A stretch of 47,770 nt of DNA from Prochlorococcus sp. scB243_496M6 (GCA_000635535.1 JFMF01000140.1:1-47770), one strand, 5' to 3'. Positions 9,649 to 18,879 are shown, counted from the first letter of the stretch. The notes: generated from the letters alone by a model not told the origin. A program made the numbers and translations.

Positions 9649-10341
9649 CTAAAATTCAACACACTTTTGTGCTTTTATTCCTTGTTCTTTAAATGGATGT
9701 CTTATTAGTTTCATCTCTGTAACTAGATCGGCGTAATTTATAATTGAATCAGATGCTCCCCTTCCAGTTAAAACAATATGATTTTTTCTATTATTTAAGC
9801 TTTTTAAAAAAGTGATTATTTCCTCGGGTGCAAGATAACCAAGTTTTGTCGCTATATTAATTTCATCAAGAATAATAAGTTTATAAGATTCGTTTTGGAT
9901 GTATTTTTTGGCTAGTTGCCAAGCCTCTTGAACTAATTTCTCATCTCTTATTCTGTCTTGGGTTTCCCAGGTAAATCCCTCTCCTAATGAATGCCAGGAT
10001 ATGTTTGAAGACAAGTTTTTAAGTGCTTTTTCTTCTCCAGTGGTCCAGCCTCCTTTGATAAATTGAATTATTGCTACTTTATAGCCATGCCCTATCGTCC
10101 TTAAAGCCATACCTAAAGATGCAGTTGTCTTGCCCTTGCCATTTCCTGTAAAAACAATCAATAATCCTTTTTTCGTTTTTCTAATTTGTAGTCTTTCGGC
10201 TTGAATATCTTTTCTTTGCTGCATTCTTTTTTTATATGAGCTCTCATCGCTTTCCGGGGATAATTTACCTCCCATTCCAAGTTTATTTGCTTGATTATCG
10301 AGGTTAAATATTTTCTCGGAAGATGAAGGTTTTTCTTGCAT
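9649..10341 (-). CDS. cobO: Cob(I)yrinic acid a,c-diamide adenosyltransferase
   Basis: Adenosylates the corrinoid in cobalamin (pseudocobalamin in these organisms) synthesis. The Walker A loop FTGNGKGKTTASLGMALR is at about residues 74-90, followed by the ATP:corrinoid transferase signatures IIQFIKGGW and IILDEIN, and the C-terminal HPFKEQGIKAQKCVEF typical of CobO/BtuR. About 60 polar residues precede the core, as usual in cyanobacteria. It lies 34 bases downstream of the recombinase gene on the same strand. Confidence 0.95.
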   Translation of the reverse strand: MQEKPSSSEKIFNLDNQANKLGMGGKLSPESDESSYKKRMQQRKDIQAERLQIRKTKKGLLIVFTGNGKGKTTASLGMALRTIGHGYKVAIIQFIKGGWTTGEEKALKNLSSNISWHSLGEGFTWETQDRIRDEKLVQEAWQLAKKYIQNESYKLIILDEINIATKLGYLAPEEIITFLKSLNNRKNHIVLTGRGASDSIINYADLVTEMKLIRHPFKEQGIKAQKCVEF

Positions 10342-10375
10342 ATGACCCTTATTTTTATTTAATTATTATAAATCT

Positions 10376-11545
10376 TTAAGTATTTTTAACTCCTTTAACT
10401 TTTGTAAGTGCATTATTCACTGCCTGTTGCTGGTCTCTTTTCGTAATCCAGTGGTGATAAGTTTGAGTATGCAAACTAACTGAATGTCCCATCATTCTGG
10501 CAGCCACAGTATCAGGTAAATCATAAAAAATTGTTCTCACTGCCCAAGCATGTCTCAGATCATAAGGTTTAATTTGTAAGGAGTAACGCTTAAACTGATC
10601 TGTAATTTTTTTTCCAATATTCTGTAGGGTTGTAATTTTAAGGTCTCTATTAATATTTGGTAGAAGTTCTGGATTCTCACCAAGTTTTGATAATTCGAAC
10701 TTTTCCACCCATTCAGGATGAAATGGCCAAACTTGATGTTCTCCAGTTTTAGTGGTAGGTAAAACTCTAATTATTTTGTCCCCAAAATTAGTAAGAGAAC
10801 TTAAATCACAAAAAAATACTTCATGATTTCTCAATCCATATGTAGCCATCAGACCAAAAACAAATTTCCAAGACTTGTTAGGTATAGACTCCCAAAGTTT
10901 CTCTATTAATTCGTCATTAGGAAGGTCCCTAAATCCTGCTTTGTTCAAACCATATCCCCTAGAATTTAATTTCCAATCTTCTGGTAGTTTAACGTCCAAA
11001 AACTTAGCCAAAACACTTAAAGAAGTAGCGCATTGTTTCCTACTTCTGGTCCCTTCCTTATAACTTTCAAGTGTTTTTTGAAATATTTTTTCTAAAGCTT
11101 CATTACCATAGTCATTGTAAATATTTAGGATTCTTTTCATATATGGTTTGTAAGAACTTCTCCAAGTAGTTTTTCTAGTGCTGGTTCGAAAATCACTTTT
11201 ATTTTCTTTAAAAAAAAATTCCTCAAATTGATTTAATCTTTTTGGAAATTCAAACCCATCTTTTTTTTCCTTTTTATAAGGCTTGCCTATCCAATTAATC
11301 CAATCAAATTGATTCAATTCCAATTGCAAATTGATTAATTGTAATTTTTTTTTGGCCTCCTCTAATCCAGAAATATCAGCCTTTAAACCAAGAGATATTC
11401 TTTGAATTTTGAAGTTATTGTTATCTTCTTTAGAGGGCAGTGAACCACGAATATTTAATTTCTCTCCTCTTTTTTCAATTTTAAGCTTGCTGCCTTGAGT
11501 AGCAAATTTATCATTGACATTATTAATTTCCTGAATTACGTTCAT
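10376..11545 (-). CDS. Tyrosine recombinase / phage-type integrase
   Basis: A 389-residue tyrosine recombinase. The N-terminal 60 residues resemble an arm-binding domain (KLNIRGSLP, then QRISLGLKA), followed by a core-binding region and a catalytic domain with the expected residues: Arg239 (ATYGLRNHE), Lys266 (TTKTGEHQ), Arg331 in PYDLRHAWAVR, His354 (MMGHSVSLHT) and the nucleophile Tyr363 (QTYHHW). The first histidine of box II is Tyr328, a substitution seen in many active integrases. No excisionase, other phage gene or tRNA lies beside it, so it is a lone, probably vertically inherited or domesticated recombinase. Target site unknown. Confidence 0.9.
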   Translation of the reverse strand: MNVIQEINNVNDKFATQGSKLKIEKRGEKLNIRGSLPSKEDNNNFKIQRISLGLKADISGLEEAKKKLQLINLQLELNQFDWINWIGKPYKKEKKDGFEFPKRLNQFEEFFFKENKSDFRTSTRKTTWRSSYKPYMKRILNIYNDYGNEALEKIFQKTLESYKEGTRSRKQCATSLSVLAKFLDVKLPEDWKLNSRGYGLNKAGFRDLPNDELIEKLWESIPNKSWKFVFGLMATYGLRNHEVFFCDLSSLTNFGDKIIRVLPTTKTGEHQVWPFHPEWVEKFELSKLGENPELLPNINRDLKITTLQNIGKKITDQFKRYSLQIKPYDLRHAWAVRTIFYDLPDTVAARMMGHSVSLHTQTYHHWITKRDQQQAVNNALTKVKGVKNT

Positions 11546-11564
11546 TTACTTATATAATTGACCA

Positions 11565-11570
11565 TATAAT
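11565..11570 (+). promoter_or_regulatory. Consensus -10 element upstream of hemH
   Basis: A perfect TATAAT lies in the 65-base gap between the divergent recombinase and hemH genes. Transcription would begin near 11577, giving a leader of about 34 bases. No convincing -35 lies at the usual spacing (TTGACC abuts the -10), so a -10-dominated promoter is inferred. Confidence 0.45.
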
Positions 11571-11610
11571 GACGTTTTTAATGTTGATTTTCAATCTTCA
11601 TAAATTTTAA

Positions 11611-12786
11611 ATGGATAAAATAGGCGTCTTACTAATGAATTTAGGAGGGCCTGAACGCATTAATGATGTAGGCCCATTTTTATACAATCTTTTTTCTGAT
11701 CCAGAAATCATCAGGACCCCTTTTCCTGTTTTTCAAAAGCCCCTAGCTTGGTTAATTAGCACGCTTAGGAGTACTACTTCACAACAGGCTTACCTTTCTA
11801 TAGGTGGAGGTTCACCTATCAGAAGGATAACTGAGCAACAAGCAAGAGAATTACAATCTAAATTAAGGAACAAGGGATTTAATGCTACTACCTACATTGC
11901 TATGAGGTATTGGCATCCTTTTACAGAATCAGCAATAGCTGATATGAAAGCAGATGGAATAGATCAAGTTGTTGTAATACCCTTGTATCCACATTTTTCG
12001 ATAAGTACTAGTGGTTCGAGCTTTAGGGAATTAAAAAAATTGCGAGATTCTGATGATGAATTTAAAAAGGTTCCAATGAGATGTGTAAGGAGTTGGTTCA
12101 GTCAATCAGGTTACTTAAAGTCTATGGTTGAATTAATTTCTGAACAAGTTTCACTTTGTGAATCACCTTCAAAAGCCCATATATTTTTCACTGCTCATGG
12201 AGTTCCTAAGAGTTACGTAGAAGAAGCTGGAGACCCTTACAAACAACAAATTGAAGATTGTTCTTTATTAATTATAAATGAGCTGGAAAAATGTTTAGGG
12301 CATGGTAACCCTCATACACTTTCTTATCAAAGTAGAGTTGGCCCTGTTGAATGGTTGAAGCCATATACAGAAGAAGTTTTAGCTGATCTTGGAAGGTCAA
12401 ATGTTAATGATCTGATAGTGGTCCCTATAAGTTTCGTTGGAGAGCATATCGAAACATTGCAAGAAATTGATATTGAATATAAAGAAATTGCTGAAAAGGC
12501 TGGCATTAAAAACTTTCGGAGAGTTAAAGCTTTAAATACTCATCCTACTTTCATTGAAGGACTAAGTGATTTAGTGATTTCCTGTTTGGAAGGACCTCTC
12601 GTTAATATAGAAGAGGCTTCACAGTTGCCTGAAAAAGTTAAACTTTATCCCCAAGAGAAGTGGCAATGGGGTTGGAATAATAGTTCAGAAGTGTGGAACG
12701 GAAGGGTTGCAATGATTATTTTCCTTGTGCTCTTTATTGAACTTATTTCAGGCTCTGGACCTCTACATAAATTAGGTATTTTATAA
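11611..12786 (+). CDS. hemH: Ferrochelatase with C-terminal chlorophyll-binding tail
   Basis: Inserts iron into protoporphyrin IX to make protohaem. The enzyme core begins [20 protein letters not shown]. The active-site histidine region is [19 protein letters not shown], and [15 protein letters not shown] is also present. After the core (about residue 325) comes a linker and a single HLIP/CAB-type helix with the chlorophyll-binding motif EVWNGRVAM (E-x-x-N-x-R-x-A-M), ending at residue 391. This tail is characteristic of cyanobacterial and plastid ferrochelatases and links the enzyme to the membrane and chlorophyll status. Confidence 0.97.
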   Translation: MDKIGVLLMNLGGPERINDVGPFLYNLFSDPEIIRTPFPVFQKPLAWLISTLRSTTSQQAYLSIGGGSPIRRITEQQARELQSKLRNKGFNATTYIAMRYWHPFTESAIADMKADGIDQVVVIPLYPHFSISTSGSSFRELKKLRDSDDEFKKVPMRCVRSWFSQSGYLKSMVELISEQVSLCESPSKAHIFFTAHGVPKSYVEEAGDPYKQQIEDCSLLIINELEKCLGHGNPHTLSYQSRVGPVEWLKPYTEEVLADLGRSNVNDLIVVPISFVGEHIETLQEIDIEYKEIAEKAGIKNFRRVKALNTHPTFIEGLSDLVISCLEGPLVNIEEASQLPEKVKLYPQEKWQWGWNNSSEVWNGRVAMIIFLVLFIELISGSGPLHKLGIL

Positions 12787-12922
12787 AGAACAATTGAAAT
12801 TTATTTGATAATTTTTAATTTATTAAAAGATTATTTTAAATACATTTCTGACATTACATTTCTAAATGAGGCAAAAGTATTTAATTAAGTTTAATATTTA
12901 TAGTAAATATTGAATTTCTTTA

Positions 12923-14686
12923 GTGACTCTTACTTCGAGATCCTTTTCAAAGGGTAGTTCAAAACATGAAAATCCAGTATGGATAACTGGTGCAGATGCA
13001 CTAATGGATTCTTTAAAAATTCATGGAGTAAAAGTTATATTTGGATATCCTGGGGGAGCTATACTACCAATATATGACGCTGTTCATAAGGCAGAACAAG
13101 AAGGTTGGTTAAAGCATTATATGGTTAGGCATGAACAAGGTGGTTCACATGCGGCTGATGGATATGCAAGATCTACTGGTGAAGTAGGAGTATGTTTTGG
13201 GACCTCAGGCCCAGGTGCAACAAATTTGGTAACCGGAATTGCTACTGCGCAAATGGATTCAGTCCCCCTAGTTGTAGTTACAGGTCAAGTCCCAAGACCT
13301 GCTATAGGGACAGACGCTTTTCAAGAAACTGATATTTTTGGTATAACTCTTCCAATAGTGAAACATTCATGGGTTATAAGAGATCCTTCAGATATCGCGA
13401 AAGTAGTTTCTGAGGCTTTTTTTATAGCTTCATCTGGAAGGCCTGGCCCTGTTTTAATTGATATACCCAAAGATGTAGGTCAGGAGTTCTTTAATTACCA
13501 AAGAGTTTTGCCTGGTGAGGTTATTCCTAAAGGATTTAAAAGGAATGGAGAAATTAATGACTCCGATATAAATAAAGCAATTAAATTAATAGAAAATTCT
13601 GAAAGACCCCTTCTATACGTAGGAGGTGGGGCGATATCTTCAGGGGCTCATGATGAAATAAAAACTTTGGCAAAGAATTATCAAATACCAGTTACCACAA
13701 CCTTAATGGGGAAGGGCGCTTTTGATGAAAAAGATAATTTATCAGTAGGGATGTTAGGAATGCATGGAACTGCTTACGCAAATTTCGCTGTTACAGAGTG
13801 CGATCTTTTAATTGCTATTGGAGCTAGATTCGATGATAGGGTGACAGGAAAATTAGATACTTTTGCGCCTAATGCAAAGGTAATTCATATAGATATCGAT
13901 CCAGCAGAAGTTAATAAAAATAGACGTGTAGATGTTGCAATTGTTTCTGATGTTTCAAAAGCTGTTCTCAAAATTAATGAACAATCTCTAAAAAACAAAT
14001 TTACTTTTCGGACAAAAAACTGGTTAGAAAAAATTGATTTTTGGAAAAATAAACACCCTTTATATGACCCGCCTAAAGAAGGAGAAATTTATCCTCAAGA
14101 AGTTCTTTTAAAAGTGAGAGAATTTTCTCCAGAAGCTTATGTAACTACAGATGTAGGTCAACATCAAATGTGGGCTGCTCAATACCTTAGGAATTCTCCA
14201 AGAAAATGGATTAGTAGTGCAGGCTTAGGCACTATGGGTTTTGGATTGCCAGCGGCAATTGGAGTAAAAGCAGCCTTACCTAATTCAGATGTAATTTGTA
14301 TTGCAGGAGATGCAAGTGTCTTAATGAATATTCAAGAATTAGGAACTTTATCTCAATATGGTCTAAAGGTAAAATTGATTATTATCAATAATCGCTGGCA
14401 AGGGATGGTAAGACAATGGCAGGAAAGTTTTTACGATGAAAGATATTCCTCATCTGATATGAGTTGTGGTGAACCTGATTTTGTGAAACTTGCTGAGTCT
14501 TTTGGAGTTAAAGGATACTTAATTTCTGATAGAAATCAATTACAGAATGAATTAAAAAATGCGCTTGATCATGACGGCCCTGCCTTGATTAATATCCTTG
14601 TCAGAAGAGGTGAAAATTGTTATCCAATGGTTCCTCCAGGTAAAAGTAATGCTCAAATGGTTGGATATGTTAATTGTGAAGACTAA
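12923..14686 (+). CDS. ilvB: Acetolactate synthase large subunit
   Basis: Thiamine-diphosphate enzyme for the first step of valine/leucine/isoleucine synthesis. The 587-residue protein has the N-terminal TPP domain ([14 protein letters not shown], with the catalytic glutamate in [15 protein letters not shown]), the central FAD domain, and the C-terminal TPP-binding motif [15 protein letters not shown] followed by [12 protein letters not shown]. The start is GTG at 12923; no earlier in-frame start gives a better N-terminus. The small regulatory subunit (ilvH) is not in this window. Confidence 0.96.
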   Translation: MTLTSRSFSKGSSKHENPVWITGADALMDSLKIHGVKVIFGYPGGAILPIYDAVHKAEQEGWLKHYMVRHEQGGSHAADGYARSTGEVGVCFGTSGPGATNLVTGIATAQMDSVPLVVVTGQVPRPAIGTDAFQETDIFGITLPIVKHSWVIRDPSDIAKVVSEAFFIASSGRPGPVLIDIPKDVGQEFFNYQRVLPGEVIPKGFKRNGEINDSDINKAIKLIENSERPLLYVGGGAISSGAHDEIKTLAKNYQIPVTTTLMGKGAFDEKDNLSVGMLGMHGTAYANFAVTECDLLIAIGARFDDRVTGKLDTFAPNAKVIHIDIDPAEVNKNRRVDVAIVSDVSKAVLKINEQSLKNKFTFRTKNWLEKIDFWKNKHPLYDPPKEGEIYPQEVLLKVREFSPEAYVTTDVGQHQMWAAQYLRNSPRKWISSAGLGTMGFGLPAAIGVKAALPNSDVICIAGDASVLMNIQELGTLSQYGLKVKLIIINNRWQGMVRQWQESFYDERYSSSDMSCGEPDFVKLAESFGVKGYLISDRNQLQNELKNALDHDGPALINILVRRGENCYPMVPPGKSNAQMVGYVNCED

Positions 14687-14751
14687 TGTTTTTGAAATTA
14701 GTCATTTTAAAAATTACTTTAAGATAATTTAAAAACTTAAATATTATTGAA

Positions 14752-15102
14752 TTGAAAAAATTATCAAAAATTTTAATTATTATCTGCTTGATTTTTCTTA
14801 ATCCTGTAATAGTTAACTCGGCCGAAATTCTTCAAATTAAAAGTTCAAATACTATTTTGGTGGGGGATCAAAATAGGAATTTAACGATTGGACTAATTTG
14901 TGTAGATGTAAATGAAAATGATGAGCTTAAAGCAACTAATTTACTCAAGAGTGAATTCCCAAGGGGAAGCAAAGTGAAAATAAAACCTTTTGGTTTCAAA
15001 GAGAATGTTTTGTTAGCCAAAGTTTTTAATATTAAAGGTAATAAGGAGATGACCGAATTATTAGTTGCTAAAGACTTAACTAGTGAAATTTGTCCAAGTT
15101 AA
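14752..15102 (+). CDS. Secreted small protein with SNase-like fold
   Basis: A 116-residue protein with a TTG start and a clear signal peptide (hydrophobic residues about 6-23, cleavage near VNSAE). The mature part has the alternating strands of a staphylococcal-nuclease-like barrel (ILQIKSSNTILVGD, LTIGLICVDVNEN, VKIKPFGF). I do not see the arginine and glutamate catalytic set of true thermonucleases, so an inactive or ligand-binding relative is more likely. It is 65 bases downstream of ilvB and probably exported to the periplasm or lumen. Confidence 0.6.
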   Translation: MKKLSKILIIICLIFLNPVIVNSAEILQIKSSNTILVGDQNRNLTIGLICVDVNENDELKATNLLKSEFPRGSKVKIKPFGFKENVLLAKVFNIKGNKEMTELLVAKDLTSEICPS

Positions 15103-15108
15103 CAATCT

Positions 15109-15891
15109 CTATGAGCAGATAAAATTCCATTGTCTCGAGAATGTTTTAGTCCTTCTCCAGGAATTAAATTCATTTTTTAATTTGTATGTACATAAATTCG
15201 AGATGTCTATATTTGTATAGGGAATATTCTCATTTAAGAGTTGTCTATAAGCAGATCTTTTAAGATCAAGTTGATTTAAGTTTTTCTCTTTGAATTGATT
15301 TGAAGCACTAAAACAAAGACCTTTTTCAACTTTAGTCAAATTGAGGGTTATAGTTTTGTTTTCGGCTTTTTTATAAAATTCTTTGAGTGTCATTTTATCA
15401 ACTAAATAATGTTCCTTGGAAATCGCTGGTCCTATTGCAACAAGTAAGTTATCTCTAGATGTCCCTAAATTATCGAAAATTTTAACCAGATTTTTTATTA
15501 TTTTTTTTTCTAAACCTTTTCTTCCACAATGCAACGTTGCTACAGTTCTTGTCCTTTTATCTGCAAAAAATATTGGCATACAATCAGCTGTGTATACCCA
15601 TAAGTTTTGATTCCATTTATTACCAACAATACCATCTGCATCAGTCTTAATCCCTTCTCCCGAATGTGATCCAAACACTATTACATTACTGTGAATTTGA
15701 TTGGAAACACAATTTATGTAATTTTCATTAAAGTGATTCCCTAATAATTGAAGAAACTTCTCAGAGCTTGACTTCGTAAAATATGCATGTTTGAAATTAT
15801 TTTGACTAAGAATAGGGGATGAATAATACTCAAATTTTTTGTTTTGAATAAAAATTTCAGCTTTTGAGAAATATATTTCTTTGTATGGAAT
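15109..15891 (-). CDS. Laccase-domain protein (PgeF/YfiH family), apparent AUU start
   Basis: A multicopper-oxidase-like fold protein. Characterised members are peptidoglycan-editing amidases or purine nucleoside phosphorylases (FAMIN/LACC1 relatives). Ligand motifs are Q-x-H in SNQIHSNV, the cysteine in YTADCMPIFFAD and the histidine in LHCGRKGL. The first usual start codon, GTG at 15678, would cut off Q-x-H and about 70 residues. The frame is open upstream to a stop at 15922-15924 with no ATG, GTG or TTG. An ATT at 15891-15889 lies eight bases after AGGAG (15904-15900) and gives 260 residues, the normal family length. It follows the Tab2-like gene by 22 bases. Confidence 0.8.
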   Translation of the reverse strand: MPYKEIYFSKAEIFIQNKKFEYYSSPILSQNNFKHAYFTKSSSEKFLQLLGNHFNENYINCVSNQIHSNVIVFGSHSGEGIKTDADGIVGNKWNQNLWVYTADCMPIFFADKRTRTVATLHCGRKGLEKKIIKNLVKIFDNLGTSRDNLLVAIGPAISKEHYLVDKMTLKEFYKKAENKTITLNLTKVEKGLCFSASNQFKEKNLNQLDLKRSAYRQLLNENIPYTNIDISNLCTYKLKNEFNSWRRTKTFSRQWNFICS

Positions 15892-15899
15892 AGTTCCTG

Positions 15900-15904
15900 C
15901 TCCT
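15900..15904 (-). promoter_or_regulatory. Shine-Dalgarno for the AUU-started laccase-domain gene
   Basis: On the minus strand AGGAG is followed by eight bases and then ATT in frame with the laccase-domain protein. It lies 10 bases after the stop codon of the Tab2-like gene. It decides the start because no ATG, GTG or TTG occurs in this frame upstream of the conserved Q-x-H motif. Confidence 0.6.
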
Positions 15905-15913
15905 AAGCTGAAT

Positions 15914-16819
15914 TTATGAAATTAATTCAATATCTCTCAAGATCCAGAATCCTGCAAATTTTTCGATGTATGGCGTTGACTGTATGGAAATAAATTGATA
16001 ATCAAATGAATTTTTTTTATTCTCTAAAAACTTTGTACTTAAAATGTTTGCATCTTTTTCTGGCAAATCTGTTACCAGCCATTTATCATCTTCTGAAGCT
16101 TCAAGTATGAGTTGGTTCTTATTGATGACTAATTTAATAGGTTCTAAACAACTGAACCATGCAGAAAGTGCTAAAGATCTATCTTTGCTAAAAAGTCTCA
16201 AGCCTGGAACTAAGTAATTATCATCTAAATCTTGCTGAATTGGGAAAATTTCTCCAAATTCAATAGGCCAATTTTCTGCTGATTTCAATTCTCCAATTGT
16301 TATTTCAGAGATAGTTAAAGCATCACCCCTTACTTCTTCTGGTAAAGGTGTAGGAGGGTTTTCCATTTTAGAAGTAAAAGTAGGAGCTAATACACCTCTT
16401 ACATAACCTTTTTCCTTTGGATAAATCTCTTTCTCAAGAAATTCGATTCTATCTAATAAATCGTAAGTTCTCCTACTTACAAGAGCCTCAATACTTACAG
16501 CCTCCAGGGATTTTTTAATGATCGATTTCATTGACGACCTCCAGAATCGAACTATTGAAGGTTTCCCCCACCCTTGTTTTTTTGCTTCACTTATTGCTTC
16601 ATTTAGTGCCTTTGTAAGCCATACTGAATTGACTTCATTAGCAGGGCATTTTTTATTCCAAAGAAAAATATCTTCTGTCTTATAACTTTTTGTAGAGCAA
16701 ATAATTAACTCCCACCTTTTTTTTCCATTTGATTCAATAATTGGTCTCGAATAGAAGTCTAATTCCCAATCTGAAATTTTTAATTTAAGACTCGACTCCA
16801 TTGTTTTATTAATGTTCAT
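15914..16819 (-). CDS. Tab2/Atab2-like RNA-binding protein
   Basis: A 301-residue member of the Tab2/Atab2 family, found in cyanobacteria and chloroplasts. In Chlamydomonas and Arabidopsis it binds the psaB (and psbB) leader and is needed for photosystem translation. Recognisable parts are WELDFYSRPIIESNGKKRWEL at the N-terminus (split here as WELDFYSRP and KRWEL), the central WGKPSIVRFWRSSM, and the C-terminal GFWILRDIE. Its ATG overlaps the stop codon of the S1 gene by four bases, coupling two RNA-binding translation factors. The cyanobacterial target is not known from sequence. Confidence 0.85.
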   Translation of the reverse strand: MNINKTMESSLKLKISDWELDFYSRPIIESNGKKRWELIICSTKSYKTEDIFLWNKKCPANEVNSVWLTKALNEAISEAKKQGWGKPSIVRFWRSSMKSIIKKSLEAVSIEALVSRRTYDLLDRIEFLEKEIYPKEKGYVRGVLAPTFTSKMENPPTPLPEEVRGDALTISEITIGELKSAENWPIEFGEIFPIQQDLDDNYLVPGLRLFSKDRSLALSAWFSCLEPIKLVINKNQLILEASEDDKWLVTDLPEKDANILSTKFLENKKNSFDYQFISIQSTPYIEKFAGFWILRDIELIS

Positions 16820-18018
16820 TTATCTTGTTCTTTTTTATCGAAGAGTGCTTTAGTTTTTAGTGCTCTCTCTGTGGCTTCTTGCATAACTTTTTGCTTATCA
16901 ATAATTAATTCTCCCGCAGAGTTTTCTAGGAGAGCTGTATTGAGACCAATGCGCCCTTTTTCGAGGTCAATTTCAGATATTAAAGCTTTTATCATTTCCC
17001 CTTCTCTAAAAACTTCTCTTAAAGAACGAATCGATCCATTTGTTAGTGAAGATTGATGAAGAAGTCCACTAGCTCCTCCTAAATCTATAAAGAAGCCATA
17101 TGGTTTTACTGCTAAAACTTCTCCTTCAATTAATTGACCTAATTCTAAACTTGTAAGTTTAGAGACTAATGATGCTTTCTTTTCAGAGAGAACTAATTTT
17201 CTGGATTCTGGATTTACCTCAAGAAATGCTACTTTTAGAGTTTTGCCAACAAAAGATTGATAGTCTTGACCATCTTCAAGTTGGGATCTTGGGATGAATC
17301 CTCTTAATCCATCTACATCACACGTAAGACCACCTCTGTTAAATCCATTAATTAAAACGTTAATTAATTCTCCATTTTTTGCTGAACTTGATACTTTTTC
17401 CCAACTTTGCCTAAGAATTAATGCCCGAGCGCTCACTGTTACCATCCCATCAGCATTTTGTTCTTTGATAACCAAAACTTCCATTTCAAGGCCTACAGAA
17501 AATTTTTCTTTAAAGTTAGTTATGACACCCAAACCACATTCTTTTTTGGGCATATAACCAGGTGCTTTCCCACCAATGTCAACATATAGTCCATCACTTT
17601 CAATTGCTATAACCTTACCTGAAATTGTTTCTCCTGTAGCCCCAATTGGCTCATTTGCATTTAAAGCCTCCAAAAAAGCACTTTCATCAAAATCGAAATC
17701 ATCAACAGTTCTTTCTAATTGAAAATCTGTGTTTTGCTCAGAAAAATTAAGGGGTCTATTTAAGTCTTTTTTAGAAATATCAAAATCTTTAGTTTTTTCA
17801 TGACTGTCATCAATTTCTTTTAATGAATCATCTTTAATGATTTGAGGTTTGATTGCAATATTTTCTTTTGTAATTTCTTCTTGCGAATTGGTTTGCTCAT
17901 TATCTAGGTCTTGAGATTTTTTTTGAGTATCTTTCTTGCTTATGTGCAGTACCTGAAGAGGTTTTTTATTGCCCTTTAATTGGATATTATCTTGGGCGTT
18001 TTTATTATTGACTCCCAT
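16816..18018 (-). CDS. rps1: Ribosomal protein S1 homologue (three S1 domains)
   Basis: RNA-binding ribosomal protein that helps recruit mRNAs, important in genomes where few genes have Shine-Dalgarno sequences. The 400-residue protein has a lysine- and acid-rich N-terminal extension of about 120 residues without an obvious fold. It is followed by three S1 repeats: ISGKVIAIESDGLYVDIGG (about 130-195), the divergent INVLINGFNRGGLTCDVDG (about 215-275) and IEGEVLAVKPYGFFIDLGG (about 295-360). Three-domain S1 proteins are the cyanobacterial/plastid type; these genomes usually carry a second S1 gene elsewhere. It is first in an overlapping run with the Tab2-like and laccase-domain genes. Confidence 0.92.
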   Translation of the reverse strand: MGVNNKNAQDNIQLKGNKKPLQVLHISKKDTQKKSQDLDNEQTNSQEEITKENIAIKPQIIKDDSLKEIDDSHEKTKDFDISKKDLNRPLNFSEQNTDFQLERTVDDFDFDESAFLEALNANEPIGATGETISGKVIAIESDGLYVDIGGKAPGYMPKKECGLGVITNFKEKFSVGLEMEVLVIKEQNADGMVTVSARALILRQSWEKVSSSAKNGELINVLINGFNRGGLTCDVDGLRGFIPRSQLEDGQDYQSFVGKTLKVAFLEVNPESRKLVLSEKKASLVSKLTSLELGQLIEGEVLAVKPYGFFIDLGGASGLLHQSSLTNGSIRSLREVFREGEMIKALISEIDLEKGRIGLNTALLENSAGELIIDKQKVMQEATERALKTKALFDKKEQDK

Positions 18019-18084
18019 CGTAGGTAAAATAAGAATAATTAATTATTAACATACTCTAAATGTTAGTACTCAAAATTAAAATTA

Positions 18085-18879
18085 ATGAACTTTAAACCAA
18101 TACCTAATAAATTTGAACATTTAAATTGGCAAGAAATTGAGAGTGTTGCAAAAAACAAAAGATCTACAGTGATTTGGCCATTCGGTGCTGTTGAGCAACA
18201 TGGGCCGCATTTGCCTCTTGCGACAGATAGTATTTTCGTTGATGAAATTATTAGCGAAGTTTTTAAATTATTCTCTACTGATATTCCATTAAAAAAACTT
18301 CCAACTCAATATATTGGTTTTTCTCCAGAGCATAAGGGTTTTGCCGGGACAATTTCACTTTCCTCAAATTTAATAACCTCAATGATTAAGGAAGTCGGAA
18401 GTCAACTATCTGAAATGGGTTTTAAAAGATTGATATTGATTAATGGACATGGAGGTCAAATCTCACTATTAAATACAGCGGCAAGAGAGCTTAGAAGTTT
18501 ATCCCCAGAGATGGCAGTTTTTCCTTGTTTCTTATGGAGTGGTGTTAATGGATTAAGTGAATTGTTAACAAAAACTGAGATCGAGGATGGGCTTCATGCT
18601 TCTTTAGCTGAAACAAGTTTGATGCTGGCTTTGAAACCAGAATTAGTAGGTGATGAACGCCCAAATGAGGGTAACAAAGTAGAAATCCCTGAAGGTTGGA
18701 GTCTAGAGGGCAGTGCTCCTACTGCTTGGCTTACTGACGATTTCAGTAAATCAGGTGTTATAGGAGATAGTAGAGGAGCAAATGAATCTTTAGGGAAAAA
18801 TTTAAAGGAATTATTGATTAATCATTGGTTCAAATTAATTATGAATCTGATGCAATCAGATTGGCCAAACAATTCTTAA
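18085..18879 (+). CDS. Creatininase-family metal-dependent amidohydrolase
   Basis: A 264-residue creatininase-superfamily protein. The metal-binding motif is complete: WPFGAVEQHGPHLPLATDS (Glu, His, His, Asp), with NGHGG near residue 125 and the glutamate in HASLAETSLML. Family members cleave creatinine, act in riboflavin/F420 pathways (formamide hydrolase) or process peptides (MftE). None of these contexts is present here, so the substrate is unknown. It is divergent from S1 and 84 bases upstream of the alkane genes. Confidence 0.88.
   Translation: MNFKPIPNKFEHLNWQEIESVAKNKRSTVIWPFGAVEQHGPHLPLATDSIFVDEIISEVFKLFSTDIPLKKLPTQYIGFSPEHKGFAGTISLSSNLITSMIKEVGSQLSEMGFKRLILINGHGGQISLLNTAARELRSLSPEMAVFPCFLWSGVNGLSELLTKTEIEDGLHASLAETSLMLALKPELVGDERPNEGNKVEIPEGWSLEGSAPTAWLTDDFSKSGVIGDSRGANESLGKNLKELLINHWFKLIMNLMQSDWPNNS

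Noticed and set aside
10342..11610. Integrated prophage or element at the recombinase
   Set aside because: Both neighbours are ordinary housekeeping genes, with no attachment repeats, tRNA or phage genes.
15676..15924. Frameshift or pseudogene explanation for the missing laccase-domain start
   Set aside because: The upstream frame is open, family-like and has a well-spaced Shine-Dalgarno and ATT. No second frame continues the protein, so an unusual start is simpler. It is still open to check.
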